NCBI GenBank assembly: GCA_027924585.1
Contig: BSBM01000361.1
Span: 63,331,501 to 63,395,500 of the forward strand
Direction of reading: 5' to 3'
DNA: 64,000 nt
Source: Larix kaempferi
Taxonomy: Eukaryota > Streptophyta > Pinopsida > Pinales > Pinaceae
The notes beneath the pieces are model-generated. The model ran no database searches. It was not told where the DNA came from and worked only from the letters and a program-made list of their open reading frames with translations. Both the position numbers and the translations under genes were made by a program. This document shows positions 34,946-45,709 of the stretch, one piece after another. Numbering within the stretch: the first letter of the stretch is position 1; each line of letters opens with the position of its first letter.

Positions 34946-37900
34946 ATGAATAGGTCTAGAGATTCACAAGGTAGATTTATTAAAACTAGTTCTCTTACTA
35001 AAATCCCCACTAAAATTTCTACTAACCTATACGGGGGGTGTGCCACCCCAACTACTAACTCAACATAAAGGTATCGGAAGACACATAAAGGAGATAGTCC
35101 TACTTGGAAAGCAAAGGAAATCCTTTTTGGAAATCCATTAGGGGAAAACATAGGGACATCAGAACAGTCTATTCATAAAGAAATTCCACTAGAAGAAGCT
35201 CAAGCTCATATTGAGACTGAACTTAGACAAGAGGAAACTCAAAAGGATAAAACTTCAAGACCTCTTAACTCTCCATTAGTCTAAAGTCCCAAAGACACCA
35301 CTTTTTCAATAGTAGGTGGTCCAAATTTAGTAGATTTTGTCGATCCTGCGCAAGTAGACGCTCTTTTTTAAATTTCTGTGAACATAGTTATCTCACATAT
35401 TGATACAACAACAATAAGACCTTCAAAACTGGATACCCACGTAGCTGTTAATTCCCCTCCTAAAAAGAAGAATACTCTTCCTAAAACAGAACGTTGGGAC
35501 ATTCCATATTCACCAAGAAAGGATCCACCTAGGTATTCTCTCTTTGGCAATCGAATCTTCATGGAGGATGAAAATGAAGATCGTGTCCGACAAGATGAAG
35601 GAGAAGGAGAGGTTAGGACCGAAGGTACTTTTGGGTTCCCTATCTTAGACACTGCACAAGATGTTACTATGTGAAACATCCCTCCCTCCTCACTACCAAC
35701 CTTTTATGGGAATAGTAGTGAGGACCCGGACACATTCTTATTCGAGTTTGACATTTTGTGTAGGAGTTATAATTACCTACAAGATGGCCAAAAACTCAAA
35801 CTCTGTCCTACCACATTGAAAGATTCTTCTCTTCGATGGTTCATGGGATTAGGAGAATTTAGTATTAGAACTTGGGAAGACATGAAGAATGCATTTCTAC
35901 GGAAATATCAGGATTACTGTAGACCTAAGGACTCTCGCAATGATATTTTTAAGATTCAACAACTTGAAGATGAGAACCTAGAAGACTATCTCGAGAGATT
36001 TAACTATGTGTTACACAAATCCAAGTATAGTGATCTTAGAGAAGATGCAGTAAGAACACTCTTTCTCAAAGGAATCTTAGAAGATTTCTTAGATAACCTT
36101 AATCTCATGGAAACAAGAGACATTTCTCATAAGTCTTTTACAGAGATTTGTGAACTATGTAGGAATTACTCTAGGAGCAGAGGGAAAGGTGGAAGACACT
36201 TTCGAGAATCTTATGCTAGGAATCCCAAAGGAAACACATCCGGTCCTAGTGGAGTTACAAGGGTAGAATTGGGAAACCTATTGGAAAATTTCAAAACAAA
36301 TATTTTAGGAGCCATGGGTTCTCAATTAGATGCACTACAAGCTAAAAAGAGATAAGATGAAGAGCGTGCAACAATGAGTGTTTTCAGTCCTCGGTGTAGA
36401 ACTAAACATCCTCAACGAGAATGTCCATTAAATAATGTTTCAGTCTGTCACCTATGTACAGAAGAACATCGAACTAATGATCGTCCATCGTTGCCTGGAT
36501 TGCAAGTTGTATACAAGAGTGGAAATTTTGGTGAAATACCTAGGAGGCCTTGGCAACCTAGAGATCAACCATCATATCAAGACTCATCACAAATTCCACC
36601 CTATTACTATCCTTATCAACCTCCTCAACAATGGAACACTTCAGGTTGGAAAAATTGGCCACCGCAGTACACTCCTCAAAATGCTCAACAACAGCAATGG
36701 CCACATGGATGGAGATGACAAGCTTATGCTAAAACATATCCTCCTATGTCTAACTATCCTTACCCACCTAATATTCAGCAACTTTTGCCTGGATATGTGC
36801 CTCCTTCATTACCCCCTATCCCGAATCAACCTCACCATTTTCAGAATATGAATCCTCCAAGACCCACAATATTACCTGCACAACTGGTACCAAATCCTAA
36901 CAACAAACCGACCCAAGCTCTTAATAACATTGGGTTGTTACCTCTTCCATCATATGCAATTTCTACCGCACCAATACATGAGATTCAACTGCGGTCTAGA
37001 AGAGTTTTGCAAGGTCAGCCCAAGTCATCAGTTGTTATTCAAGAAGAGAATGAAGAAAACATACCTAGTGAAGTTTTGAACAATGCCATTCTTGAAGATG
37101 TGGTTATTTCTAAATCTTCAACATACAATCATCCACATAAAGAATTAATTTCAGGAGAAAAGTCACCGCCATATCTGGAGCGTCTTGTAATAGAAAAACC
37201 TGTAACTTATGCAGAGTACGATATTATTAATGAATTGAAAAATATTTGTATTAAGATCCCTTTATTGCAAGCCATTAAGGATATCCCAATCTATAGTAAA
37301 GTAATAAAGGAACTCTATATTAAAAGACCAGGGAGAAAGCAAAAAGACCCTCAGACGATTCATGTAATAGGAGAAATTTCAGATTGCATAGCAAACCAAC
37401 CTAGAATCCCCAAGTATTAAAACCTAGGGAACCCTGTGGTGACTGTTATCATCAATAACACCACCATAGGAAACACACATATTGATCTAGGAGCTGCTAT
37501 CAACCTGATGACTACCACAGCTTTAGAAACTCTCAATTTAGGACACTTCCTCCGCCCTACCCCAACGATGCTAGATTTAGCAGATTGTACTATGGTTCAA
37601 CCTACCAGGATCTTAGATGACATCACTATATCAGTAGCCTCATGGGAATATCCCATGGAATTCATGGTTATAGAGTCAAAAGACCCTTCCAAAGGTCACC
37701 CCATTATTTTAGGAAGACCTTGGTTGGCTACTGCCAATTCATTTATAGGATGTAGGGATGGAGAGATGATTATCTCTGATGGGTTATCTACAAGAAAACT
37801 AGCTTTATACCCACCATTTCAACTAGTAATTGAAAACCTGTTTTGGTTAGATTGTCCTTTTGGAGATGAGAACTTGGAATAACTTTCCCTTGTTAGTGAT

Positions 37901-40900
37901 GTCTCTCGGGCACTTCAAGAGAAAAATACCGAGAACGTGTTGAACCAATTTATCTCTTCCACAACATGTGTAGACTTTCCTCAGTCTTTTTCCCAACTTG
38001 ACCAAATCTTTGGAGATGAATTCCAAGAAAACATGAGCCTCTCAACATTTATGAGTACACCCTATGTCTTCGCAATCGAAGAACACCTAGGATCCTATAC
38101 CATATCGTGTGAGGTTAGTACCGACAAATTTCTACATATAAATGCAGGTTTAGATGAGAGTCAGCAAAAACAATTACTAAAAGTTCTCAAGAGTCAAACT
38201 GGAGCATTTGCATGGGAATATATCGATATGAAAGGTATACACCTAGATACCTGTATCCACCATATTTACACAGACTCGAACATAGCTCCTATTAGGCAGC
38301 CCCAGAGAGGAATGAATCCAACCCTAAAGGATATACTAAAGGATGAATTACAAAAAATCCTTAATGTTGGATTCATCTACCCAATTTCTAATAGTAAATG
38401 GGTTTCTCCTCTTGTGGTAGTTCCAAAGAAAGTCATAGGGAAATGGCGTATCTGTATTGACTTTCGAGAACTGAACAAGGCCACTCTTAAGGACTACTTC
38501 CCTTTTCCTTTCATCGATCAGGTGTTAGACACCTTATCAGGGAAACAATATTTTTCATTCCTTGAAGGGTATAGTGGATACAATCAAATATTGATATCAC
38601 CTGAGGATCAAGACAAGACAACCTTCACTTGCTCTTGGGGGACATATGCCTATCGAGTGCTACCATTTGGCCTATGTAATGCGCCTGCTACTTTCTAGCG
38701 TGCAGTTCTAGGAATCTTTGCTGATCTCATGCATGATTGTGTAGAAGTTTATATGGATGATTTTACAGTTTATGGTAATACCTTCCAAGAAGCCCTTGAT
38801 AACCTCGAAACAATTCTTATTCGGTGCCAAGAAACAAACTTAGCTCTTAGTCATGAAACATGTAAGATGTTACTGACCGAGGGCATAGTTTTGGGACATC
38901 ATGTCTCTCTTCAAGGTATCAAGGTAGATCTTTCCAAGATCGAAATAATTGTTAATATTCCTTCTCCAAAAAATCCAAAGGAAGTAAGAAGATTTCTTGG
39001 CCATGCCGGCTATTACAGACGTTTCATTGAGAATTTCACTAAAATAGCTGCACCTATGTTCAAACTACTCATGAAAGACACAAAATTTCAATGGACTGAA
39101 CCCTGTTAACAAGCCTTCGAAACTATGAAGGCCAAGCTATCAGTGGCACCAATACTTAGGGGCCCCAATTGGTCCCTTCCTTTCCATATATCCACTGATG
39201 CTTCCGACATAGCCATAGGGGCAGTTTTAGGTCAAAGAGAGGGACAAACATCACATGCCATTTACTTTGCTATTAAAAATTTGACTCCTACAAAATCGAA
39301 ATATACTATTACTGAAAAAGAATTTCTAGCAGTAGTCTACGCCATCAACAAGTTTCATCATTATATCACATGATATGAAATTTTTATACACACTGACCAC
39401 TCTGCCATCAGGTTTTTGATGAATAAACCTATCACCAATGTCAGAGTGACTCGATGGCTTCTGTTGTTGCAAGAATTTAACATCACCATTGTTGATCGTC
39501 CCAGTCGAGAGAATGTAGTAGCTGATTTCCTCTCTCAGATTCAAATTAACGATAATGCCAGCCCTGTTGATGATAGCTTCCCAGATGAACATTTGTTCGC
39601 TGTATCTGTTCGAACCCCATGGTTTGCGGACATAGCCAATTATTTAGCAATTGGAAAGCTACCTAACCATTTTTCCCCACCTGAGAAACATAGGATCATA
39701 GTTCAAAGTTCCAATTATTCTTGGGTGGATAATGATATCTTTCGTACTAGTCCTGACCTTATTATTAGGTGATGCGTACGGGAGGATGAGATGGTAGAGA
39801 TCCTACATGCATGTCATGGTGGACCTTGCGGTGGGCATTTTTCTGATAAGAGAACAACATACAAAGTGTTGCACTCTGGGTATTATTGGCCAAGCATCTT
39901 TAAAGATGCTGCCAAATATGTCAAGGGATGTGACAGTTGTCAAAGAATGGGTAGACCTACACCATCCGATGAGATGCCTTTACAACCCCAAGTTATGATT
40001 GAGCCTTTTGAAAAATGGGCTCTAGATTTCGTTGGTCCAATCTCCCCTATGTATCGCAAGAAGAAGTACATTCTAGTTTGTACAGATTATGTCACCAAAT
40101 GGGTAGAAGCTAAAGCTTTATTCCGAGCCATAGAGAAATCTGTGGTGGAATTCATTTATGAAGAAATATTTACCTGATTCGGTGTACCCAGGGAAATTGT
40201 AACCGATCAAGGATCTCAGTTTACCTCCAAATTAATGAAAGAGCTGACTGAAAAATATGGTATTAGACATTGTAAATATTCACCATACCATCCGCAAGCC
40301 AATGGTAAGGTAGAATCCACCAACAAAGTATTAGAATCCATCCTGACTAAGAATATCCAGTTACACCACAAAGACTGGGCATATAGGCTTCCAGAAGCCT
40401 TGTGGGCCTATAGAATAACTTGGAGGAACATTACTGGTCACACACCTTGTGAACTCGTTTATGGTAAACAAGATCTTCTACCCATTGAATTTCAATTCAA
40501 AACATTTCGTATGGCTGCACAATTAGGGATGAACCTGGAAGAAGCACAGAGACAACGAATCCTGCAAATAAACGAATTAGACGAGATTAGGCAAGATGCT
40601 ATTCAACGCACAATCTTAATACAAAACCAATGCAAAAAATAGCATGATAGATACATTAAACAAAAACAATTCAAAACTGGATACTGGGCACTACTTTTTG
40701 ATTCAAGATACAAAAACTTTAAAGGTAAACTAACTACTCATTGGATGGGTCCATATGAAATTGTTACAACCTTTGATAATGGATCCGTTAAAATTAAGAC
40801 AATTGATGGTTCGCAAGTTTCTTTTGTTTTAAATGGACATAGACTTAGAATTTATAATCAACCAATATCTAAACAAGATTTTGTGTAGAATGCCTTACAG

Positions 40901-40957
40901 CAAGAGGAAATGGAACCGGTAGAAGAGGAAGTCATTCCTCCTCCTCCTAGTCCTTGA
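34946..40957 (+). pseudogene. Gypsy gag-pol polyprotein, single frame with 15 internal stops
   Basis: From ATG 34946 one 2,004-codon frame runs to TGA 40955-40957 without any frameshift. Gag: ~residues 260-400 (RWFMGLGEFSIRTWEDMKNAF). CPRC-like cysteine region at ~36390-36480. Protease: D-L-G-A at residue 847. RT: PISNSKWVSPLVVVPKK and Y-M-D-D at residue 1269, but the first catalytic aspartate is Glu (38564-38566, FLEGYSGYNQ). RNase H: STDASDIAIGAVLGQ. Integrase: HHCC finger, then D1694, D1754 and E1790 (D-X35-E); no chromodomain. Stops start at 35066, 35282, 35369, 35672, 36353, 36716, 37418, 37880, 38696, 39107, 39371, 39770, 40175, 40640 and 40886. PBS type, lineage motifs and a downstream ORF point to the Athila/Tat group. 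The part from 39076 is shared with the tandem units. Confidence 0.9.
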
Positions 40958-42102
40958 ATTATTTTGGGTTATCTTCTTTTGTATATATGTAAATATGTTT
41001 TTTTGATTTTCAATAATAAAGGGTCATTTCTAACAACTGATTACATTTTTTTACAGGAAATCTATTATGATCAGTTTGTAAAATGTTGTCAATGAAACAA
41101 GAAGACTCTTTTTCCTTTCGTTAATTTGAAAATTTTACATAACTTGTTTTGCACATATGCTTTTGTTTTGAATAAAATTTGAATCATCTAATAAGTGGTT
41201 TTGCAGCTTAATTACAATAACCCTATCTTTTTAATCAGCTCATGCGATATTATGTGAAAATGGAAGTGCTCTAAAAAAGAAATACTTATAGTTCTCCTTC
41301 TCTTTCGGTTATTGTTAAAAATTGAAAATTTATAGTGAAAGGATAAAGCATTCTTGATATCATTTGTAACCACTTTATTTTATGATTCAATATATGGTAT
41401 TTGATTTAGACATGCACATTTCTGATTTATTATTAAAACAGTTGCTCAAAGACCTACTTTAATTATTATGATCTCCAAAAAACTCTATCTTACACCTATA
41501 AACTGCTAGTTCATCCTGGACTCATTATCAAAACTTGTCTCTAAAGCACCTTTAAAAGGTAGCCTAAAAGTGAGTGATATTTTCTATTTTGTGGGGAACA
41601 TTATTGGCCTTTTATGAAGAAGATAGACTGTGAAGTCAAAGAATAGCTTTAGGTTATTATCTTTTGGCATGATCTGTAATTTAGGCCATTATAAATAAAG
41701 TTACTCATAAGGTTTGTGCTAAAAATTTGAATTATGTGTTTAACAGGCTTAACACACTCTAGTGCCAACCAGCTTCCTTACTAAAAATATCATTATACGA
41801 AGCAAACCTGCCGAGGTACTGAACAGGCTCGCTGGCAGCGGGTCCATGCTAAGTAAAATCTTAAACAAGGAAGCTCGGTAAATGAAAGTAAACTTGTCGG
41901 GGTACTGAAAAGGCTCGCTGGCAGCGGGGCTATGCTTGCATGGTACCAAGATAAACCCGCCGGGGTACTGAACAGGCCTGCTGGCAGCGGGTCAATATCG
42001 GGTAAAAGAGGTTTGGTTAATGCATTGCTATTCACATAACTCATAAAAAACCTAAGTATACAAACACATGTTTAGGCCGATTATTTATACTGTCATTCGA
42101 TA
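40958..42102. other. Spacer between pol and the small ORF, unit 1
   Basis: AT-rich sequence with poly(A)-signal-like AATAAA words (for example near 41016) and no pol frame. It is nearly identical in the four units (47589, 54323 and 61057 onward). Near its end is the GC-rich triple repeat at 41805-41993. Confidence 0.7.
41805..41993. repeat. Three GC-rich hairpin-forming repeats in the spacer
   Basis: Three imperfect copies of a ~40-bp module (consensus AACCTGCCGGGGTACTGAAC plus AGGCTCGCTGGCAGCGGG) start near 41805, 41889 and 41951, in otherwise AT-rich DNA. Within each, CCTGCCGAG-like and CTCGCTGGCAG-like segments can pair around GTACTGAACAGG. Copies recur at 48436-48624, 55170-55358 and 61904-62092. 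Variation between units mostly spares the GC core. Function unknown. Confidence 0.75.
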
Positions 42103-42240
42103 ATGGCTGTGAGTTGGACTTGGACCCCGTCATCTAATTCAAACAAATACCTAGGATATGACTATCCTAGAAATGGGACCCATAATTATAGTAGATCTCA
42201 AAAACTTGACGGTGAACCTTATCTATATTCCTTGGATGAC
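42103..42240 (+). pseudogene. Truncated copy of a 70-codon ORF, unit 1
   Basis: It begins ATGGCTGTGAGTTGGAC like the intact 70-codon ORF in units 2-4 but loses 103 bp after CTTATCTAT, which destroys the frame. Whether the ORF was ever translated is unknown. Confidence 0.5.
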
Positions 42241-42506
42241 AAGAGATCTTTACAATGAGTCATGGACGACTAGTTTTCCTATGGAATTTTTCGCATCTCT
42301 TACATTATTATTCTTCATATGGTCTTGTAAGAACTGTTGTATTCTTTTTGATGAATGTACATATCTGAATCATCTACATTTATTTAGTTAATATTTCATT
42401 TTGAAAATTATCATAGTATTTTAGAAGCTATCTGTAAGACTTTCAATTGAATTTTTTTAATATTAATCATTTTCTCTTTGATGGCTTGAGGACACACCAT
42501 ATTTTC

Positions 42507-42520
42507 GGTTTGGGGGAAGA
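42507..42520 (+). promoter_or_regulatory. Second, internal polypurine-tract-like motif
   Basis: GGTTTGGGGGAAGA, preceded by CATATTTTC, closely resembles the LTR-proximal PPT context CATATCTCCGGTTTGGGGGAA (44901 onward, read in two parts). It recurs at 49241, 55975 and 62709. An internal PPT could prime plus-strand DNA; alternatively it is a relic of a former element end. Confidence 0.45.
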
Positions 42521-42917
42521 TTAGAACTGTTCTTACTTGTTGAATATTTATGAAAATTTTATTTATCTCTGATAAAATGATAGGTGTTTTCAGGTTAATG
42601 TAAAAGCAGAAGAAAGATTGATCTAATCAAGAACAAAAGAGGAACGCAACTAAAAGATCCATAAAAGCAAAGTTTACATCATCTTTTGTGCACTAATAGC
42701 TTTAGAAATTCTCTGCAAATTCAGCTTCGGTTAGCATCAACAATAAAGATCTTGTAAAGACAAAAGTCTGTATGAAGGATTGAATGACGGGTCGAATGCC
42801 GATTCGAACGAGGCAAATAAACAACATTTTGAATGGAGTGCTGAATGAAACCATAAACTATAACAACTTTATTTAATATGCCAAGATGTTCAAATTTGAA
42901 TATTATTGATAAGTTAA

Positions 42918-43310
42918 TTGGCTAATTATGACAGGGATCAATCAAATGTCGATTTCACAAATGGATTCATTCTCTTATCCATCTCGCCTCCATTAAAGGA
43001 ATGGATTATGCATCATTGTAAATCATTGCATGACCTCCATTTGGTCTTACTTATCTTGTTGTACGACCTGCCACCATATTTATCAAATCATGATCTCTCA
43101 TGTGTAATCTATTTTCATTACGTGAATTACATTCAACCTGTCCAAAGCTCGGCTTTGGACATGGTCGAATATATTATAAACCACACGTATTCAGTGGATT
43201 CACGCACTTCTACGCTGGCACTTGACTCAAGATCTTCGAATGACAGGTGCGATCTTTTAAGCATGCCAAGCCCTTGTCCATTGTCGTTCAAACATTCAAA
43301 TGGACCTTAG
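42918..43310 (+). CDS. Possible 130-codon ORF, unknown, conserved in all units (doubtful)
   Basis: The frame is open in every unit (also 49652-50044, 56386-56778, 63120-63512) and keeps its length. It starts only at a TTG; a TGACAG at 42929-42934 could serve as a splice acceptor. The predicted protein is hydrophobic in its middle (LHLVLLILLYDLPPYLSNHD) with no family I recognise. A perfect 10-bp hairpin (43139-43161, TGTCCAAAGC with a 3-base loop) sits inside. Because units are young copies, conservation of length carries little weight. Confidence 0.2.
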   Translation: MANYDRDQSNVDFTNGFILLSISPPLKEWIMHHCKSLHDLHLVLLILLYDLPPYLSNHDLSCVIYFHYVNYIQPVQSSALDMVEYIINHTYSVDSRTSTLALDSRSSNDRCDLLSMPSPCPLSFKHSNGP

Positions 43311-43435
43311 TTTAAATTGATGATTGCGCGAATTCCGCCTCAGTCTGTTCGCTCTCCATCTTTTTGTTGAGCCGCGTCCTCTGCAATTTCTTGCACCTCT
43401 TGTATCCATTTGCATCCCCCCGTCCTCTGTCAACA

Positions 43436-44871
43436 ATGCCGATTCGTTATGATCCTGGAAGCTACCAGGACCTCCTCCGTATTTCCGAGTTTAAAGCCTA
43501 TTGTCAAGTGTTTTTGCAAGCGAGTTGAGATCCGTTTCTCCGTCTTCTCCAAGGCCACGACCACAAAATTTCACTACTGTTCGCTAAGGGTTTTGATGGC
43601 AAGATGACCAAAGTTGGCCATCTCACTTTCTCCGTGACAGAAGAATCCATCTCATTGGCCACCAAGATCCCAAGGGAAGGTGCCCGATGGCACAAACATC
43701 TCTTCCTCCCACGGAAGGCTCACGAATTTTCCTTGAAGGCCGATTTTCAACACGTTGCTGGTACCAAAGGATTCCACAAGGAATGGGTCAATCCAGAATA
43801 CTTAGATCCTTTGACTGTCATCATCCATTTGATCACTTGTGAGGGTAAGTTTACTATTTTTAAAGTCTGCCATTTTAGATTGCTAGCACATTTTGTTAAC
43901 AATCAGACCCTCAACTTCCCATTTTATTTCTTGAAAAGTTTGGAGAAGATGTCTAGCCAAGTTAGGAAGAATACTGTTAATCCCTCTGGTAGCTTGTATC
44001 ACCATTGTCTCATTAAACTCCTGATCATTCACCAGTTAGAAGAGAGAGGGAAAAGCTGGGACCGTTTTGTTTTCGAAATACTGAACCCTCATTTGATTGA
44101 GAAGTCTACTATCAAACCCTCTCCCTCTCAAAAATATTGTTTCCAATCCGGTATTGGTGAGCCTACCCAATCCTCTACGCAAGCAGAACGAGACACTAAG
44201 CGTGTACGATTTGATGAGGGTCCCTTAGGTGATGAGCACCTTATCCAGTCATCACCTTCTCCTGAACTTACCCTTGGTGACCCTACTTTGGAACCTACAC
44301 TCTTTTCAGAGCCCAATAAATCCACGGGAACAGATTGTGACCAGTCCGTCGACCAGTCTGTCGTTCAGCCATCACGTTCAAATGTCCAGTCAGACGATCA
44401 TACCCTTGAAACACCCCTCCTCACATTGGCCAACGTATCTACTCGAATGAGTGAAGACTTTGCTGCTGAAAGTCCTCCTGCACACAACAAAGACAAAATT
44501 CTTGAAGATCATACTGTTGAGTGTGGAACATTTTCAAAAGAGTTGAGTCCTCCAAAGAGCCTTGAACATCATAAAGAAAAACTCATTCTGACTTAGCAGG
44601 AGATGGATAAGTTGATCCAAGTGATAGCACGGCTGACAGACCAGAATCAAAGCATGTGGAAACAATTTCTGAGATTCATGAGGAAAACAAGGCACTGCGT
44701 ACACAAGTAAAAGGCATTGAATGCTTGGTTAACGCCAAAATAACATCCCATACTGCCCTGTGGATGAGGTATAATTCCTTAAAGAACCAATTCAAGAATC
44801 TCCAAGCCAAATCTATATCTTCATCATCCAAGTTGAAGGCCACTGCTACTGTAGCTCAGCCTTCTTCCTAA
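43436..44871 (+). pseudogene. Env-position ORF of the gypsy element, unit 1
   Basis: From ATG 43436 a frame has one TGA (codon 31, 43526-43528), then stays open to TAG 44594-44596; the part from ATG 43604 alone is 330 codons. After that stop coding character continues (EMDKLIQVIARLTDQNQS), then shifts frame into a 71-codon coiled-coil-like segment (44656-44871, heptads in EIHEENKALRTQVKGIECL). The N-terminal half resembles the putative plant transposon protein domain found 3' of pol in Athila/Tat elements. The second half is acidic and Ser/Thr/Pro-rich. I see no signal peptide or clear transmembrane segment, so an envelope role is not supported by sequence. The position between integrase and PPT is what suggests the env-like label. 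Confidence 0.65.
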
Positions 44872-44910
44872 TGTCTCTCTGTTTTGCTCAGTGGGACCTG
44901 GCATATCTCC

Positions 44911-44925
44911 GGTTTGGGGGAATAA
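44911..44925 (+). promoter_or_regulatory. Gypsy 3' polypurine tract, unit 1
   Basis: GGTTTGGGGGAATAA directly precedes the TGGTGTCC start of the LTR fragment. Identical copies precede the LTR fragments at 51660 and 58394. Confidence 0.75.
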
Positions 44926-45709
44926 TGGTGTCCATTTTGTCACTATTTTTGGTTATCAAATCTACTCTGAATGGTGTTAATTTTACTATTTTTGATATAA
45001 TAAGTTATTCTTTCCACCATTGATCCCATCAAACAGACCAGGTATGCATATATTCATTTATCATATGAATTTTGGTCAAAACTCGCTATATTATGATTTA
45101 TTAATGATTAAAGTGACATTTCGGGGCATACTTGGCATTTAATTTTGATTTATAGGCTGCGGTTTCTCAAACGATCTTCCATTCAGACTACGTGTTTATA
45201 TTGCTAATGTTCAGCCGCGTCCAGCCCATCATTCAGCTCGCGAAATCCACAGTTGGCATATTTCTGGCTATTAAAGACAAAAACGGGTATGTGGGTTTTG
45301 TTAGCCACGTGATGGTTACAGCTGATAAACTCTTGTTATGGAAGATTCTCCTTCCTGCCTTGCAAGCTCGACAACACATCATACCTCCACGTCAACACTC
45401 CATATGCTGATTCTCTCGTCCGTTCAGCCTGGTATCATGCTGCCTGTTCACACCAACGTTTTAGAGGAGTCCATTCGCCCACACTCAGTCTGCCAACACG
45501 CCACCTCTCTGCCCACGTCAAAGGAAGATCGACGTTGCATCAGCCTCGTGAAGGAACCGACCCCGTGAAGCCTGGTGGATGCTCCCTGCACTGTCATGCA
45601 TCACTTAAAGCAGTCGTTTGCAGTCATAAAAGCCTCTATTTTTAGAGAGGTCGACTTTGTCGACCTTCTCTCCCATTGTAAATGTATAAATATATGCTTT
45701 GTATAGAGA
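44926..45709 (+). repeat. 3' LTR fragment (784 bp, U3 only), unit 1
   Basis: Homologous to 31905-32700 of the 5' LTR, with small indels and many substitutions. It includes the hairpin (about 45645-45672) and TATA box (45685). It stops 22 bp after the first T of the TATA box and passes into RNase H sequence. The overlap AGA (45707-45709) belongs to both parents. The remaining ~2 kb of LTR (R-U5) is absent. Confidence 0.9.

Larger units (their letters stand above)
39076..45706 (+). repeat. Tandem unit 1 (6,631 bp): RNase H to LTR fragment
   Basis: This is the first of four head-to-tail units. Its left end is continuous with the parent gag-pol, so it is the founder or edge copy. It differs from the others by a 103-bp deletion near 42221 and by several private or ancestral bases (for example serine rather than phenylalanine in the RNase H motif DASDIAIG). 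It ends in the LTR fragment that joins unit 2. Confidence 0.95.

Noticed and set aside
39326-39592. Minus-strand 88-codon ORF repeated in each unit
   Set aside because: Antisense shadow of RNase H/pol coding sequence.
43436-44871. True envelope glycoprotein gene
   Set aside because: No signal peptide, transmembrane segment or glycoprotein-like cysteine pattern is visible; only position suggests env.
45192-45568. Two overlapping plus-strand ORFs in each LTR fragment
   Set aside because: They lie in U3 of an LTR, overlap each other, match no family and are present only because the units are copies.
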